This document shows positions 36,791 to 45,173 of a stretch of DNA of 64,000 nt, one piece after another. The notes under the pieces were generated by a model. The model had not been told where the DNA came from. It saw only the letters and a program-made list of their open reading frames with translations, and did not search any database. The DNA is from Mucilaginibacter sp. SG564 (GTDB lineage Bacteria > Bacteroidota > Bacteroidia > Sphingobacteriales > Sphingobacteriaceae). A program made the translations under genes and the position numbers. The stretch is from NCBI RefSeq assembly GCF_013149275.1, contig NZ_JABGNA010000004.1, positions 1-64,000 on the forward strand. The letters are read 5' to 3'. Positions within the stretch are counted from its first letter, which is position 1, and every line of letters begins with the position of its first letter.

Positions 36791-36864
36791 TCGGGATGGC
36801 AGGATTCGAACCTGCGGCCTCCACATCCCAAATGTGGCGCGATACCGGGCTACGCTACATCCCG
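36791..36864 (-). tRNA. tRNA-Pro (anticodon TGG)
   Basis: 74 nt on the minus strand. Acceptor CGGGATG pairs with CATCCCG plus discriminator A. The anticodon stem CCACA/TGTGG encloses TTTGGGA, giving anticodon TGG. The T arm carries GGTTCGAATCC. CCA is not encoded. A nearby integrase relic suggests the gene was once an integration site. Confidence 0.95.
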
Positions 36865-37085
36865 TTCCCGATTGGGTTTGCAAAAGTAGGATTTTAAATC
36901 AAGTTGCAAAACTTTTTTTAAAAGATTTTTCAAGTTAAAAGCTAACCCATTCATTAGCACAGATTTGAACTTAAAAAAATTTCAGCGTAAATGTTTATAA
37001 CCTGTAATTACTATAATTTAAGATAACGAAATGCATTAAAACTTTAAATAACCAACCCTGTTGTTCAAACAAACTTTCAACAGAC

Positions 37086-38288
37086 ATGAATCTTTACGAA
37101 CAGCACCCTTATTGGTTAATGAAGAATGGTATTGTTACGTCATACCCCTCTTTGCAACAAAATCTACAAATAGACGTAGCTATTATGGGTGCGGGCATAA
37201 GCGCTGCTTTAACTGCTTATAATTTACGAAATTCGGGATTATCTGTTGCCGTTTTCGATAAAGGCCACACTGCCATGGGCAGTACCGCCGCGAGTACTGC
37301 TTTTTTACAATATGAGATAGATACACCATTAATCCAACTGAAAAACCTGGTTGGAGAAAAGGATGCAGTTAAAAGTTATGAGCTTTGCCGTAAGGCGATA
37401 TATGATATCGGCGATCTTTGCCAGACATTCAAACCTAAATTTGATTTTCACTTACGACCGAGCCTACAATACGCCAGTTTTAAAACCCACACTAAAGCTT
37501 TACAAGATGAATTCAGTCTTCGGAAAAAACACGGTTTTAAAGTGGAATGGCTTGAAAACGCAGATGTAAGAAAAAAATTCAATTTTGACGCGCCAGGCGC
37601 CTTGTTTTCTGTCGATGGTGGTGAGATAGACGCGTATTTGTTTACACATGCCTTATTTAAAAGCTTTCAGAGTTCGGGTCACCAGGTTTATAATAAAACA
37701 GGTGTAAAACATATTGAATATGCGAAGCAGAATATTATACTGCATACTAACAATAGTTACACGGTAAAAGCAAAAAAACTGATCATAGCCTGCGGTTACG
37801 AAAGCCTGCAATATATCCCAAAAAAAATCGCAGACATCAACTCAACCTATGCTTTGGTATCAGAGCCATTACCAGATGAATTCTTTTGGCATAAAAACAG
37901 CCTGATATGGGAAACCGCCACCCCTTATATGTATTTCAGGGTAGTTAGCGAAAATCGAATTTTGGTAGGCGGTAGAGATGATCCGTTTCACCACCCTCAC
38001 ATTCACCCTTCGGTAATTAGCCGGAAAACAGAGATGTTACAGAAAGCTTTTTTGAAAAGAATGCCGCACATTCCTCTGGTGCCCGATTTTAGCTGGGCAG
38101 GCGCGTTTGCCTCAACAAAGGATGGCTTACCCTATATAGGTTCGATACCGGAAAGACCAAATACTTTCTTTGCACTGGGTTTTGGCGGTAATGGAATAAC
38201 CTTCAGTGTGATAGCAGCAGAAATTATACATGACTTGATAATGGGTAAAAAAAATAACAACGCTGATATTTTCAGGTTTAACAGATGA
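37086..38288 (+). CDS. FAD-dependent oxidoreductase of the DAO (glycine/D-amino acid oxidase) family
   Basis: 400 residues. N-terminal FAD-binding Rossmann motif VAIMGAGISAALTAYNL with Asp of the second strand in VAVFDKG; STAASTAFLQYE and C-terminal DGLPYIGSIPERPNTFFALGFGGNGITFS are DAO-fold signatures. It probably oxidises a secondary or primary amine; the substrate is unknown. Monocistronic; its stop is 4 bp from the convergent DUF4199-like gene. Confidence 0.88.
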   Translation: MNLYEQHPYWLMKNGIVTSYPSLQQNLQIDVAIMGAGISAALTAYNLRNSGLSVAVFDKGHTAMGSTAASTAFLQYEIDTPLIQLKNLVGEKDAVKSYELCRKAIYDIGDLCQTFKPKFDFHLRPSLQYASFKTHTKALQDEFSLRKKHGFKVEWLENADVRKKFNFDAPGALFSVDGGEIDAYLFTHALFKSFQSSGHQVYNKTGVKHIEYAKQNIILHTNNSYTVKAKKLIIACGYESLQYIPKKIADINSTYALVSEPLPDEFFWHKNSLIWETATPYMYFRVVSENRILVGGRDDPFHHPHIHPSVISRKTEMLQKAFLKRMPHIPLVPDFSWAGAFASTKDGLPYIGSIPERPNTFFALGFGGNGITFSVIAAEIIHDLIMGKKNNNADIFRFNR

Positions 38289-38292
38289 TAAC

Positions 38293-38700
38293 CTAGTTCA
38301 GCTTACCCGGACGATTCATCAGAGCCACAGATACAGCTACACAAATCAACACCCCTATTAGCGCTCCGCCCAATAAACGACCAGAAAAACCCAGAAAGTT
38401 ATTACCCTGATCCACATAATTAAGATATACAAGCCCGGCCAGACAGGCAACTATACCACCAATGACTAATATTCTGAAACTTTGAAAAAATGCTTCGAAA
38501 AAACTAAGGTTATTGTCTTTCTCATTCTCCTTATAACTTTTCACCCCCATGTAAACACCTACTAATGGTATTAAAATAGATAAGTATTCAATAGGATACA
38601 CATGGTTACCCGAATTACTGTAACCAAACGTATGCATCACGAACAACCAGGTTCCGCTAAATATACCTACAACTAAGCCGCTAACAAATGCATTTTTCAT
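38293..38700 (-). CDS. DUF4199-like membrane protein
   Basis: 135 residues, four hydrophobic helices (about 4-22, 38-54, 76-95, 108-127) and a conserved-looking SFFEAFFQSF segment after the second helix, as in DUF4199 proteins. Function unknown. Confidence 0.65.
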   Translation of the reverse strand: MKNAFVSGLVVGIFSGTWLFVMHTFGYSNSGNHVYPIEYLSILIPLVGVYMGVKSYKENEKDNNLSFFEAFFQSFRILVIGGIVACLAGLVYLNYVDQGNNFLGFSGRLLGGALIGVLICVAVSVALMNRPGKLN

Positions 38701-38944
38701 CAGATCAGTATTAAATAATGCGTCTTATTAAATTTACATATAAAAAAGGGAATATTCAAAGGCAATTATTTTATCTATTGATCCTTTTACAGAAGAAACA
38801 CGCACATCCCTACCTGTTTCATTAATCATATACATTTTATTAAAACACGCTCGCTCCATAACTAAAAGTTATCAAAGATTGTCTTTTGTGATAAAAATTG
38901 CAGTGAGTAAAAGTTCACTTTTGTGGTGTTAAATTATATATCAC

Positions 38945-39922
38945 ATGCATACCAATCATCAATTTACCAATAACACAAATACGTTATTGCTTAATGTAAG
39001 CTCTAACGCGCGCATAGTAATTTTTATAATATGTTTTATACTTTGCTTAACGCCATTTGTAAGTCCGGCGGTAGCACTTTTAATGGGGCTTATTATAGCT
39101 CAGTTCACTGGTCACCCTTACCTCCATCTTAATCATAAGGCCACACATTTGTTATTACAGGTATCGGTTGTAGGCTTGGGCTTTGGCATGAACGTTCATA
39201 GCGCGCTGCATGCGGGTAACGAAGGTTTTCTATTTACCATATCCTCTATCAGCGGAACGCTTATTTTAGGATATTTCGTGGGTAAATGGTTTAATATCGA
39301 AAAGAAAACATCTTTCCTTATTTCTTCAGGAACCGCTATTTGCGGCGGAAGTGCCATCGCGGCGATATCACCAGTAATTAAAGCCGAAGAAAAACAAATA
39401 TCGGTAGCGCTGGGCTGCATTTTTATTCTTAATTCCGTAGCGTTATTCATATTCCCGCTGATCGGGCATTATTTAAACCTGTCACAAAGCCAGTTTGGTT
39501 TATGGTGCGCGATAGCCATTCATGATACCAGCTCGGTAGTAGGCGCCGCCAGCAAATATGGCACCCATGCTTTGGAAATTGCAACTACCGTTAAACTGGC
39601 CAGGGCTTTATGGATAATACCTGTAGCTTTTCTGTCCTCATACCTGTTTAAAAACAACTCAAAAAAAATAAAAGTGCCCTATTTTATAGGCCTGTTTATT
39701 TTGGCCATGATCATTGATACCTATTTACCTGCCGTTTCTGTTATCAGCCCTTACATCATCAAAATTGCCAAGGCCGGTTTAACGCTCACCCTATTCCTGA
39801 TCGGGGCCGGTTTATCCCGTGCGGTTTTATTATCTGTAGGTTTCAGGCCTCTGTTTCAAAGCATATTATTATGGATAGCCATATCTGCCAGTGCGCTTTA
39901 TGCGGTGATACATTGGGCGTAA
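38945..39922 (+). CDS. YeiH/UPF0324 family putative anion exporter
   Basis: 325 residues, about ten membrane helices. Family signs: VVGLGFGMN, SSGTAICGGSAIAAISPVI and AIHDTSSVVGAASKYG. Relatives are described as putative sulfate or sulfite exporters; no direct evidence of substrate here. Single gene, followed on the same strand by the aminotransferase. Confidence 0.88.
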   Translation: MHTNHQFTNNTNTLLLNVSSNARIVIFIICFILCLTPFVSPAVALLMGLIIAQFTGHPYLHLNHKATHLLLQVSVVGLGFGMNVHSALHAGNEGFLFTISSISGTLILGYFVGKWFNIEKKTSFLISSGTAICGGSAIAAISPVIKAEEKQISVALGCIFILNSVALFIFPLIGHYLNLSQSQFGLWCAIAIHDTSSVVGAASKYGTHALEIATTVKLARALWIIPVAFLSSYLFKNNSKKIKVPYFIGLFILAMIIDTYLPAVSVISPYIIKIAKAGLTLTLFLIGAGLSRAVLLSVGFRPLFQSILLWIAISASALYAVIHWA

Positions 39923-40016
39923 TTAATTTTCATATAAGAATAAATAATTTCAATAAACAAAAAAAACGTGTTTTTACGCATGTGTGGTTACTGTTTTTTG
40001 TTTATTTTTAACCCCA

Positions 40017-41162
40017 ATGATACCTGTTGTTTCAAAACTCCCCCAAACTGGCACAACCATATTCACCGTCATGTCGGCCCTGGCCAACGAGGTTGGTGCA
40101 ATAAATCTTTCGCAAGGTTTTCCTGACTATAATTGTTCACCAGAACTTATTGAACTGGTAAACAAGGCTATGAAAAATGGCCATAATCAGTATGCGCCCA
40201 TGGCAGGTGTTATGGGCTTACGCGAAAAAATTGCTGAGAAAACAGAAAAACTATACGGAGCCGTTTATAATCCGGATACCGAGATCACGATAACCGCTGG
40301 TGGCACCCAAGCTATATTTACGGCCATTAGCGCGGTTATTCACCCCAATGATGAAGTGATCATTTTTGAGCCGGCTTTTGATTGTTATGCCCCTGCCATT
40401 AAATTGATGGGAGGCGTTGTAAAGTCGTTGGCGCTTGAACCGCCAAACTATCGCATTGCCTGGGATATGGTAAAAAGACTGATCAATCACAAAACTAAAA
40501 TGATCATCCTTAACTCACCTCAAAATCCAACATCCACCATATTACACAGGCAGGATATTGACGAGTTGAGCGCCTTAGTTAAAAATCAGGACATATTGAT
40601 ATTGAGCGACGAGGTATATGAACATCTGATATATGATGGCGAAACCCATCATAGCATGGCCCGGTACCCCGAATTACAGCAAAGGAGTTTCATAGTTGCA
40701 TCATTTGGTAAACCCTTTCATGCTACCGGCTGGAAGATTGGCTATTGCATGGCCCCGGAGCATCTGATGACAGAGTTTAGAAAGATCCATCAATTTTTAG
40801 TGTTTGCGGTGAATACGCCTATACAATATGCCATTGCCGAACATTTAAAAAATGAAGAGACTTATTTAGGCTTACCTGATTTTTTTCAGCAAAAAAGAGA
40901 CTACTTCCGGAAAGGGCTTGAACAAACCCGTTTTGAACTATTGCCCTGCCACGGATCCTATTTTCAATCAGTACGTTATAGTGCCATAACGGATGAAAAA
41001 GACGCTGACTTTGCTATCCGTATGGCTAAGGAAAACGGGGTGGCTTCTATACCCGTTTCGGCCTTTTATACCAAAGGCATCGATCATCATGTATTGCGAT
41101 TTTGTTTTGCCAAAAGGCAAGAAACCTTGGATAAAGCCGTTGATAGATTATTGAAGGTTTAA
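40017..41162 (+). CDS. PLP-dependent methionine/glutamine aminotransferase (YbdL / kynurenine aminotransferase type)
   Basis: About 381 residues from ATG 40017; a GTG at 39984 adds 11 hydrophobic residues and is unlikely. Fold type I class I aminotransferase: INLSQGFPDYNCSPEL, YAPMAGVMGLREKIA, ITAGGTQAIF, NSPQNPTS, SDEVYEHLIYDG, PLP lysine in SFGKPFHATGWKIGY, and C-terminal RFCFAKR. Relatives transaminate methionine, glutamine or kynurenine with keto acids. The following gene is an omega-amidase, which supports a glutamine transaminase K role in methionine salvage. Confidence 0.9.
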   Translation: MIPVVSKLPQTGTTIFTVMSALANEVGAINLSQGFPDYNCSPELIELVNKAMKNGHNQYAPMAGVMGLREKIAEKTEKLYGAVYNPDTEITITAGGTQAIFTAISAVIHPNDEVIIFEPAFDCYAPAIKLMGGVVKSLALEPPNYRIAWDMVKRLINHKTKMIILNSPQNPTSTILHRQDIDELSALVKNQDILILSDEVYEHLIYDGETHHSMARYPELQQRSFIVASFGKPFHATGWKIGYCMAPEHLMTEFRKIHQFLVFAVNTPIQYAIAEHLKNEETYLGLPDFFQQKRDYFRKGLEQTRFELLPCHGSYFQSVRYSAITDEKDADFAIRMAKENGVASIPVSAFYTKGIDHHVLRFCFAKRQETLDKAVDRLLKV

Positions 41163-41279
41163 TTTATGGTTAAATATATTGTCTATAAATCATACTTTTG
41201 ATGAATAGCAATAAGGTAGAGTAATTGTAATTTATTTTTACAACCACCTGTCCATCTACTAACTATTAAAATACTGCTT

Positions 41280-42065
41280 ATGGATAATCTTAAAATTACT
41301 GTTTTTCAAGGCTACCTTTTCTGGGAAAATACCGATAAAAACTTACAGAACATTTCTTTGAGATTATCAGGCGGAATACGCGAGAAAACCGATCTCATTA
41401 TATTACCCGAAATGTTTAGCACGGGTTTTACTATGGATGCCGAAAAACTGGCAGAACCCATGGATGGTAAAACCATGCAATGGATGCTTAAAACCGCTCA
41501 GCAATATGATTGCGTAGTAACCGGCAGTATTATTATAAAAGAAGGTGATAAGTTTTACAATCGCCTCATCTGGATGCGACCAGATGGCGCTTATAATCAT
41601 TACGATAAGCGTCACCTTTTTGCACTGGGTAAAGAACACCATACTTACACAGCAGGTAATAAAAAGCTTTTTGTTGAACTTAACGGATGGATAATTTGCC
41701 CCGTAATATGTTACGACCTTCGTTTCCCGGTATGGCTTCGTAATATAAACGAAAACGCTTATGACCTGCTCATTGTAGTAGCCAACTGGCCCGAACGCCG
41801 CGCCTTACATTGGCGTACACTATTGCCTGCGCGCGCCGTGGAAAACCAGAGCTATGTAATTGGCGTAAACCGTGTAGGCCATGATGGTAATGAGGTTTAT
41901 CACTCCGGCGATTCCACTTGTATCGACCCGAATGGCAATGTGGTATATTACAAACGCGACGAAGATGATGTGTACACCTTCTCCATTATAGCCGATGAAG
42001 TTCAAAAAGCCCGCCGGGCTCTGCCTTTCTTAAAGGACGCCGATGGATTTGAGATAGAAATTTAA
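41280..42065 (+). CDS. Carbon-nitrogen hydrolase, omega-amidase (YafV type)
   Basis: 261 residues. Nitrilase-superfamily catalytic triad: Glu in ILPEMFSTGF, Lys in YDKRHLFALGKEH and Cys in ICPVICYDLRFP. This combination is typical of omega-amidase, which hydrolyses alpha-ketoglutaramate or alpha-ketosuccinamate. It follows the aminotransferase by 117 bp; paired activity makes the transamination irreversible. Confidence 0.9.
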   Translation: MDNLKITVFQGYLFWENTDKNLQNISLRLSGGIREKTDLIILPEMFSTGFTMDAEKLAEPMDGKTMQWMLKTAQQYDCVVTGSIIIKEGDKFYNRLIWMRPDGAYNHYDKRHLFALGKEHHTYTAGNKKLFVELNGWIICPVICYDLRFPVWLRNINENAYDLLIVVANWPERRALHWRTLLPARAVENQSYVIGVNRVGHDGNEVYHSGDSTCIDPNGNVVYYKRDEDDVYTFSIIADEVQKARRALPFLKDADGFEIEI

Positions 42066-42646
42066 CTGTTGTTAACCCAATCAGGAATAAGAGAATTCGT
42101 ATCGAATAATGAATTTTTAATTTCCAATATCGAACCCATTTACAATATCGCCAGGGTTCTCGCATAGAATCCTGAAGACTAACGTATCTCCTCCTAAGAT
42201 CGCTTTCATCGTCATAAAGTGGGTTTACACATAAACCTGTTTTACGGCTATAAAATATACTCAATAATTTGATTATCAATTAATTAAATCAATGTAAACC
42301 ATAAAAAAGTGTAAACCATGTAAACCCACTTTTTTAATAAAATAGTCCCATTTTTTTTTAAAATTATGCTTTAGGAAATTAGCTACAAGCTTCTTAAAAA
42401 TTCCCCATTGATAACTTTCAAGCCAAAAACTTTTGGTAAGCCTTTTGCCGAACTTATTTTGAAAACTTTACGTAAGACATTCTGATAACCTCTATATTTA
42501 ACTGTATTTACACTTTATCACTGCCCGATATATTATATTGTATCGCCCGTATTTGTATCAACGTTCTTTTAATTCTATCATTAACCCATCTTCATATAAA
42601 ATTCATACCTATTATGAATTTTTGTAGTGTTGAATAGACTAGGACT
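42066..42646. other. 581-bp intergenic region with repeated TGTAAACC motifs
   Basis: No credible gene. It holds the repeated motif block listed at 42217-42332 and then AT-rich sequence that should include the promoter of the efflux operon. Confidence 0.6.
42217..42332. repeat. Spaced inverted repeat AAAGTGGGTTTACA / TGTAAACCCACTTT with extra TGTAAACC copies
   Basis: Arms at 42217-42230 and 42319-42332. Two further TGTAAACC copies lie between, near 42293 and 42310. It is situated upstream of the metal efflux operon, but more than 300 bp from its start. Confidence 0.5.
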
Positions 42647-43921
42647 ATGTATAAGATAAAACCCCTGCTTTTTTTATCAGTCGTACTTTTTACTTTTAGT
42701 ACCACCCGGGCCCAGGCCCAAACTGACACCGTTAAGCTTACCTTTCAGGATGCAGAAAAACAATTTCTTGAAAACAACTTAAGCCTTTTAGCCCAAAAGT
42801 ATAACATAGAAGCGTCGAAGGCGCTCATACAACAGGCCAAACTTTGGGACAATCCCGTATTAAGCACCGATCAAAACATCCATACCGGTGGCAGCAACAA
42901 ATTCTTTGACCATAGTAAAGGCCAAGGACAAGTATTTGTACAGTTAAACCAGGTATTTACCACAGCCGGTAAACGCGGCAAACAGGTACAAATGGCCAAA
43001 GATGATGCCATGGTGCAGGAGGCTGCTTTTAATGATCTGATGCGCAACCTGCGTTATAATCTCCGCCTTGATTTTAGTCAGTTGGCTACGCTGAACGCCC
43101 AGGCTAAAGTTTATCAGAACGAGATCACTTCTGCAACCAACCTCGTGAAGGCTATCCAAAAATCATATGATGCGGGTAATACCTCCATGAAAGATCTGAT
43201 CAGGCTTAAAGCTTTACTTTTCGGCCTGCAGAACGACATGGTAGAGAACAACCGCCAGATCAATGATCTTCAAACCGAGCTAAAAACCTTACTGCAAACC
43301 AAAGAGACTGCTTTTGTAGACCCGATCATTAATGATAACCCAACAGAGAACGTGTCGCTTGATATTCCGTCGTTAATTGAACAGGCTAAAGCCAGCAGAC
43401 CCGATTACCTGTCGAACCAGTACCAACTGAATTCAGCCACGCATAACCTGGCCTATCAGCGGGCACTGGCAGTTCCAGACATTACCATCGGTGCATCATA
43501 TGATAAAAACAGTAACTACGCACCAAACTATTATGGCCTGGAAATTGGCTTACCCTTGCCCTTCTTTAACCGCAACCAGGGTAATATCAAATCGGCTAAG
43601 TATAACATCCAGAGCCAGGAGAGCACTTTAAAACAAAGCGAACTACAGCTTAAAAATGATGTTGTTGCTGCTGTAAATCAATATAAATTAAATCAGCAGC
43701 TGTTTACTACACAGCAGGTTGAATTTAATGAGCAGTATGATAAATTATTTAGCAGCATGCTCAAAAGCTTTCAGCAACGACAGATCAGCCTGATTGAATT
43801 TGTTGACTTTTTTGATACCTATAAAGACACCAAGCTCAAGATATTGCAACAGCAGTATAATCTGCAAAAATCTATTGCTGATCTCAATTTTGCTATTGGT
43901 ATTCCTGTAATTAAATCCTGA
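42647..43921 (+). CDS. TolC-family outer-membrane efflux protein (CusC/CzcC type)
   Basis: 424 residues. Signal peptide ending near AQAQ (about residue 25), then the two OEP repeats of long helices and short strands (LEIGLPLPFFNRNQGNIKSAKY is the conserved CzcC-type segment). It forms the outer-membrane tunnel of the efflux pump encoded with the next two genes. Confidence 0.9.
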   Translation: MYKIKPLLFLSVVLFTFSTTRAQAQTDTVKLTFQDAEKQFLENNLSLLAQKYNIEASKALIQQAKLWDNPVLSTDQNIHTGGSNKFFDHSKGQGQVFVQLNQVFTTAGKRGKQVQMAKDDAMVQEAAFNDLMRNLRYNLRLDFSQLATLNAQAKVYQNEITSATNLVKAIQKSYDAGNTSMKDLIRLKALLFGLQNDMVENNRQINDLQTELKTLLQTKETAFVDPIINDNPTENVSLDIPSLIEQAKASRPDYLSNQYQLNSATHNLAYQRALAVPDITIGASYDKNSNYAPNYYGLEIGLPLPFFNRNQGNIKSAKYNIQSQESTLKQSELQLKNDVVAAVNQYKLNQQLFTTQQVEFNEQYDKLFSSMLKSFQQRQISLIEFVDFFDTYKDTKLKILQQQYNLQKSIADLNFAIGIPVIKS

Positions 43922-43943
43922 TAATTTTTATAAATATAAAATA

Positions 43944-45047
43944 ATGATGAAAAGAGAAACGCTGTTGTCCGGCATCTCCGCTTTACTATTACTTGCCGCC
44001 TGCAAAGGCAAGCCCCAGCCTGTGGCAGAAAACCTGCCTGTTACTGTAAGCGACTCTATGGCGCGTATGATCACTATTGACACAGCAAAAACTACCGCCA
44101 TGAAAGATGAGCTTAGCCTTTCGGGTGAAGTATCTTATGATGATAATAACGTGATCAAGGTATTCCCTTTTGCTGGTGGTCAGATACTGGAAGTAAAAGT
44201 GTCCTTGGGTGATAAAGTTACAAAAGGCCAAACGCTGGCGGTAATGCGCAGTGCTGATATTGCCGGTAATTACACCGATTTAACAGCTACCAAATCGGAT
44301 CTCGCTATTGCCAAACGCCAGTTGGAGCAAGCAGAATACTTGTACAAAAATGGCATTTCAAGCGAGCGCGACTATACCGAAGCTAAAGAAAACTACAACA
44401 AAGCAGCTGCAGCCAGTACCAAGGTTCAACAGCAAATTGCCATCAACGGCGGTGGTAACACCTCCGCAAGTGGTTCCCTGATCATTAAGGCGCCGGAGAG
44501 TGGTTTTATCGTTGAAAAAAACATCACGGCCGGAAGCTTTATACGCCCTGATAATAGCGGCAACATGTTCACTATCTCTAACATGAAAGATGTTTGGATA
44601 TGGGCCAACGTGTTTGAATCTGATATCAGCAAGGTAAAACCCGGCTATACCGCAAAGGTAACTACAGTAGCCTATCCGGGTAAGGTATTTACCGGCAAGG
44701 TTGACGCCATCAGCTCGGTGCTTGACCCTGATAACAAGGTAATGAAGATCAAGATCGTATTACCGAACACAGATATGCTGCTGAAGCCGGAAATGTTTAC
44801 TAATGTGGTGATCTCTAATAATGACAAGGCTCAATCAGTAGCTGTACCTGCAAAAGCAGTTATTTTCGATAACAGTAAGTACTACGTAGTGGTATACAAC
44901 AGTAAAAGTGATTTAAAAGTACGCGAAGTAAGTGTAATTAAAACGGTTGATGATGTAAGCTACATCTCATCGGGCTTAAATGCCGGCGATAAGATCATCT
45001 CTAAAAATCAGCTATTGTTTTATGATGCGCTAATGGGTGATAAATAG
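43944..45047 (+). CDS. RND efflux periplasmic adaptor (CusB/CzcB type) lipoprotein
   Basis: 367 residues, lipobox LAAC with Cys20. Membrane-fusion layout: beta-barrel strands, lipoyl half GGQILEVKVSLGDKVTKGQTLAVM, alpha-hairpin about 115-150 (AKRQLEQAEYLYKNGISSERDYTEAKENY), second lipoyl half and C-terminal domain. No Met- or His-rich metal-binding extension. It links the outer channel to the RND pump, 22 bp after the CusC-like gene. Confidence 0.9.
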   Translation: MMKRETLLSGISALLLLAACKGKPQPVAENLPVTVSDSMARMITIDTAKTTAMKDELSLSGEVSYDDNNVIKVFPFAGGQILEVKVSLGDKVTKGQTLAVMRSADIAGNYTDLTATKSDLAIAKRQLEQAEYLYKNGISSERDYTEAKENYNKAAAASTKVQQQIAINGGGNTSASGSLIIKAPESGFIVEKNITAGSFIRPDNSGNMFTISNMKDVWIWANVFESDISKVKPGYTAKVTTVAYPGKVFTGKVDAISSVLDPDNKVMKIKIVLPNTDMLLKPEMFTNVVISNNDKAQSVAVPAKAVIFDNSKYYVVVYNSKSDLKVREVSVIKTVDDVSYISSGLNAGDKIISKNQLLFYDALMGDK

Positions 45048-45064
45048 ATTTTTTATTGGTATCA

Positions 45065-45144
45065 AGTAGCTAGTATCAAGTATCATGACCCTAATCGTGA
45101 TATTTATAGTCTCCAAAAGATCTTGATACTTGATACTAGCTACT
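45065..45144. repeat. Long intergenic hairpin between adaptor and pump genes
   Basis: A perfect 21-bp inverted repeat (45065-45085 and 45124-45144; arm contains AGTATCAAGTATCA) with a 38-nt loop, inside the operon. It resembles the hairpin at 55544-55655 in being built from TATCAAG/AGTCAAGA-like words. It may attenuate or stabilise mRNA, or be a mobile intergenic repeat. Confidence 0.8.
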
Positions 45145-45173
45145 CGATACTAACTTAACTACAAGATACTGCA

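Noticed and set aside
36791..36864. Search for a duplicate of the tRNA-Pro 3' end as an attachment site
   Set aside because: I saw no second copy in the window by eye; the other boundary may lie outside or be lost.
41986..42279. 97-codon minus-strand ORF between the omega-amidase and the efflux operon
   Set aside because: Overlaps the end of the omega-amidase and a repeat block; no family resemblance.
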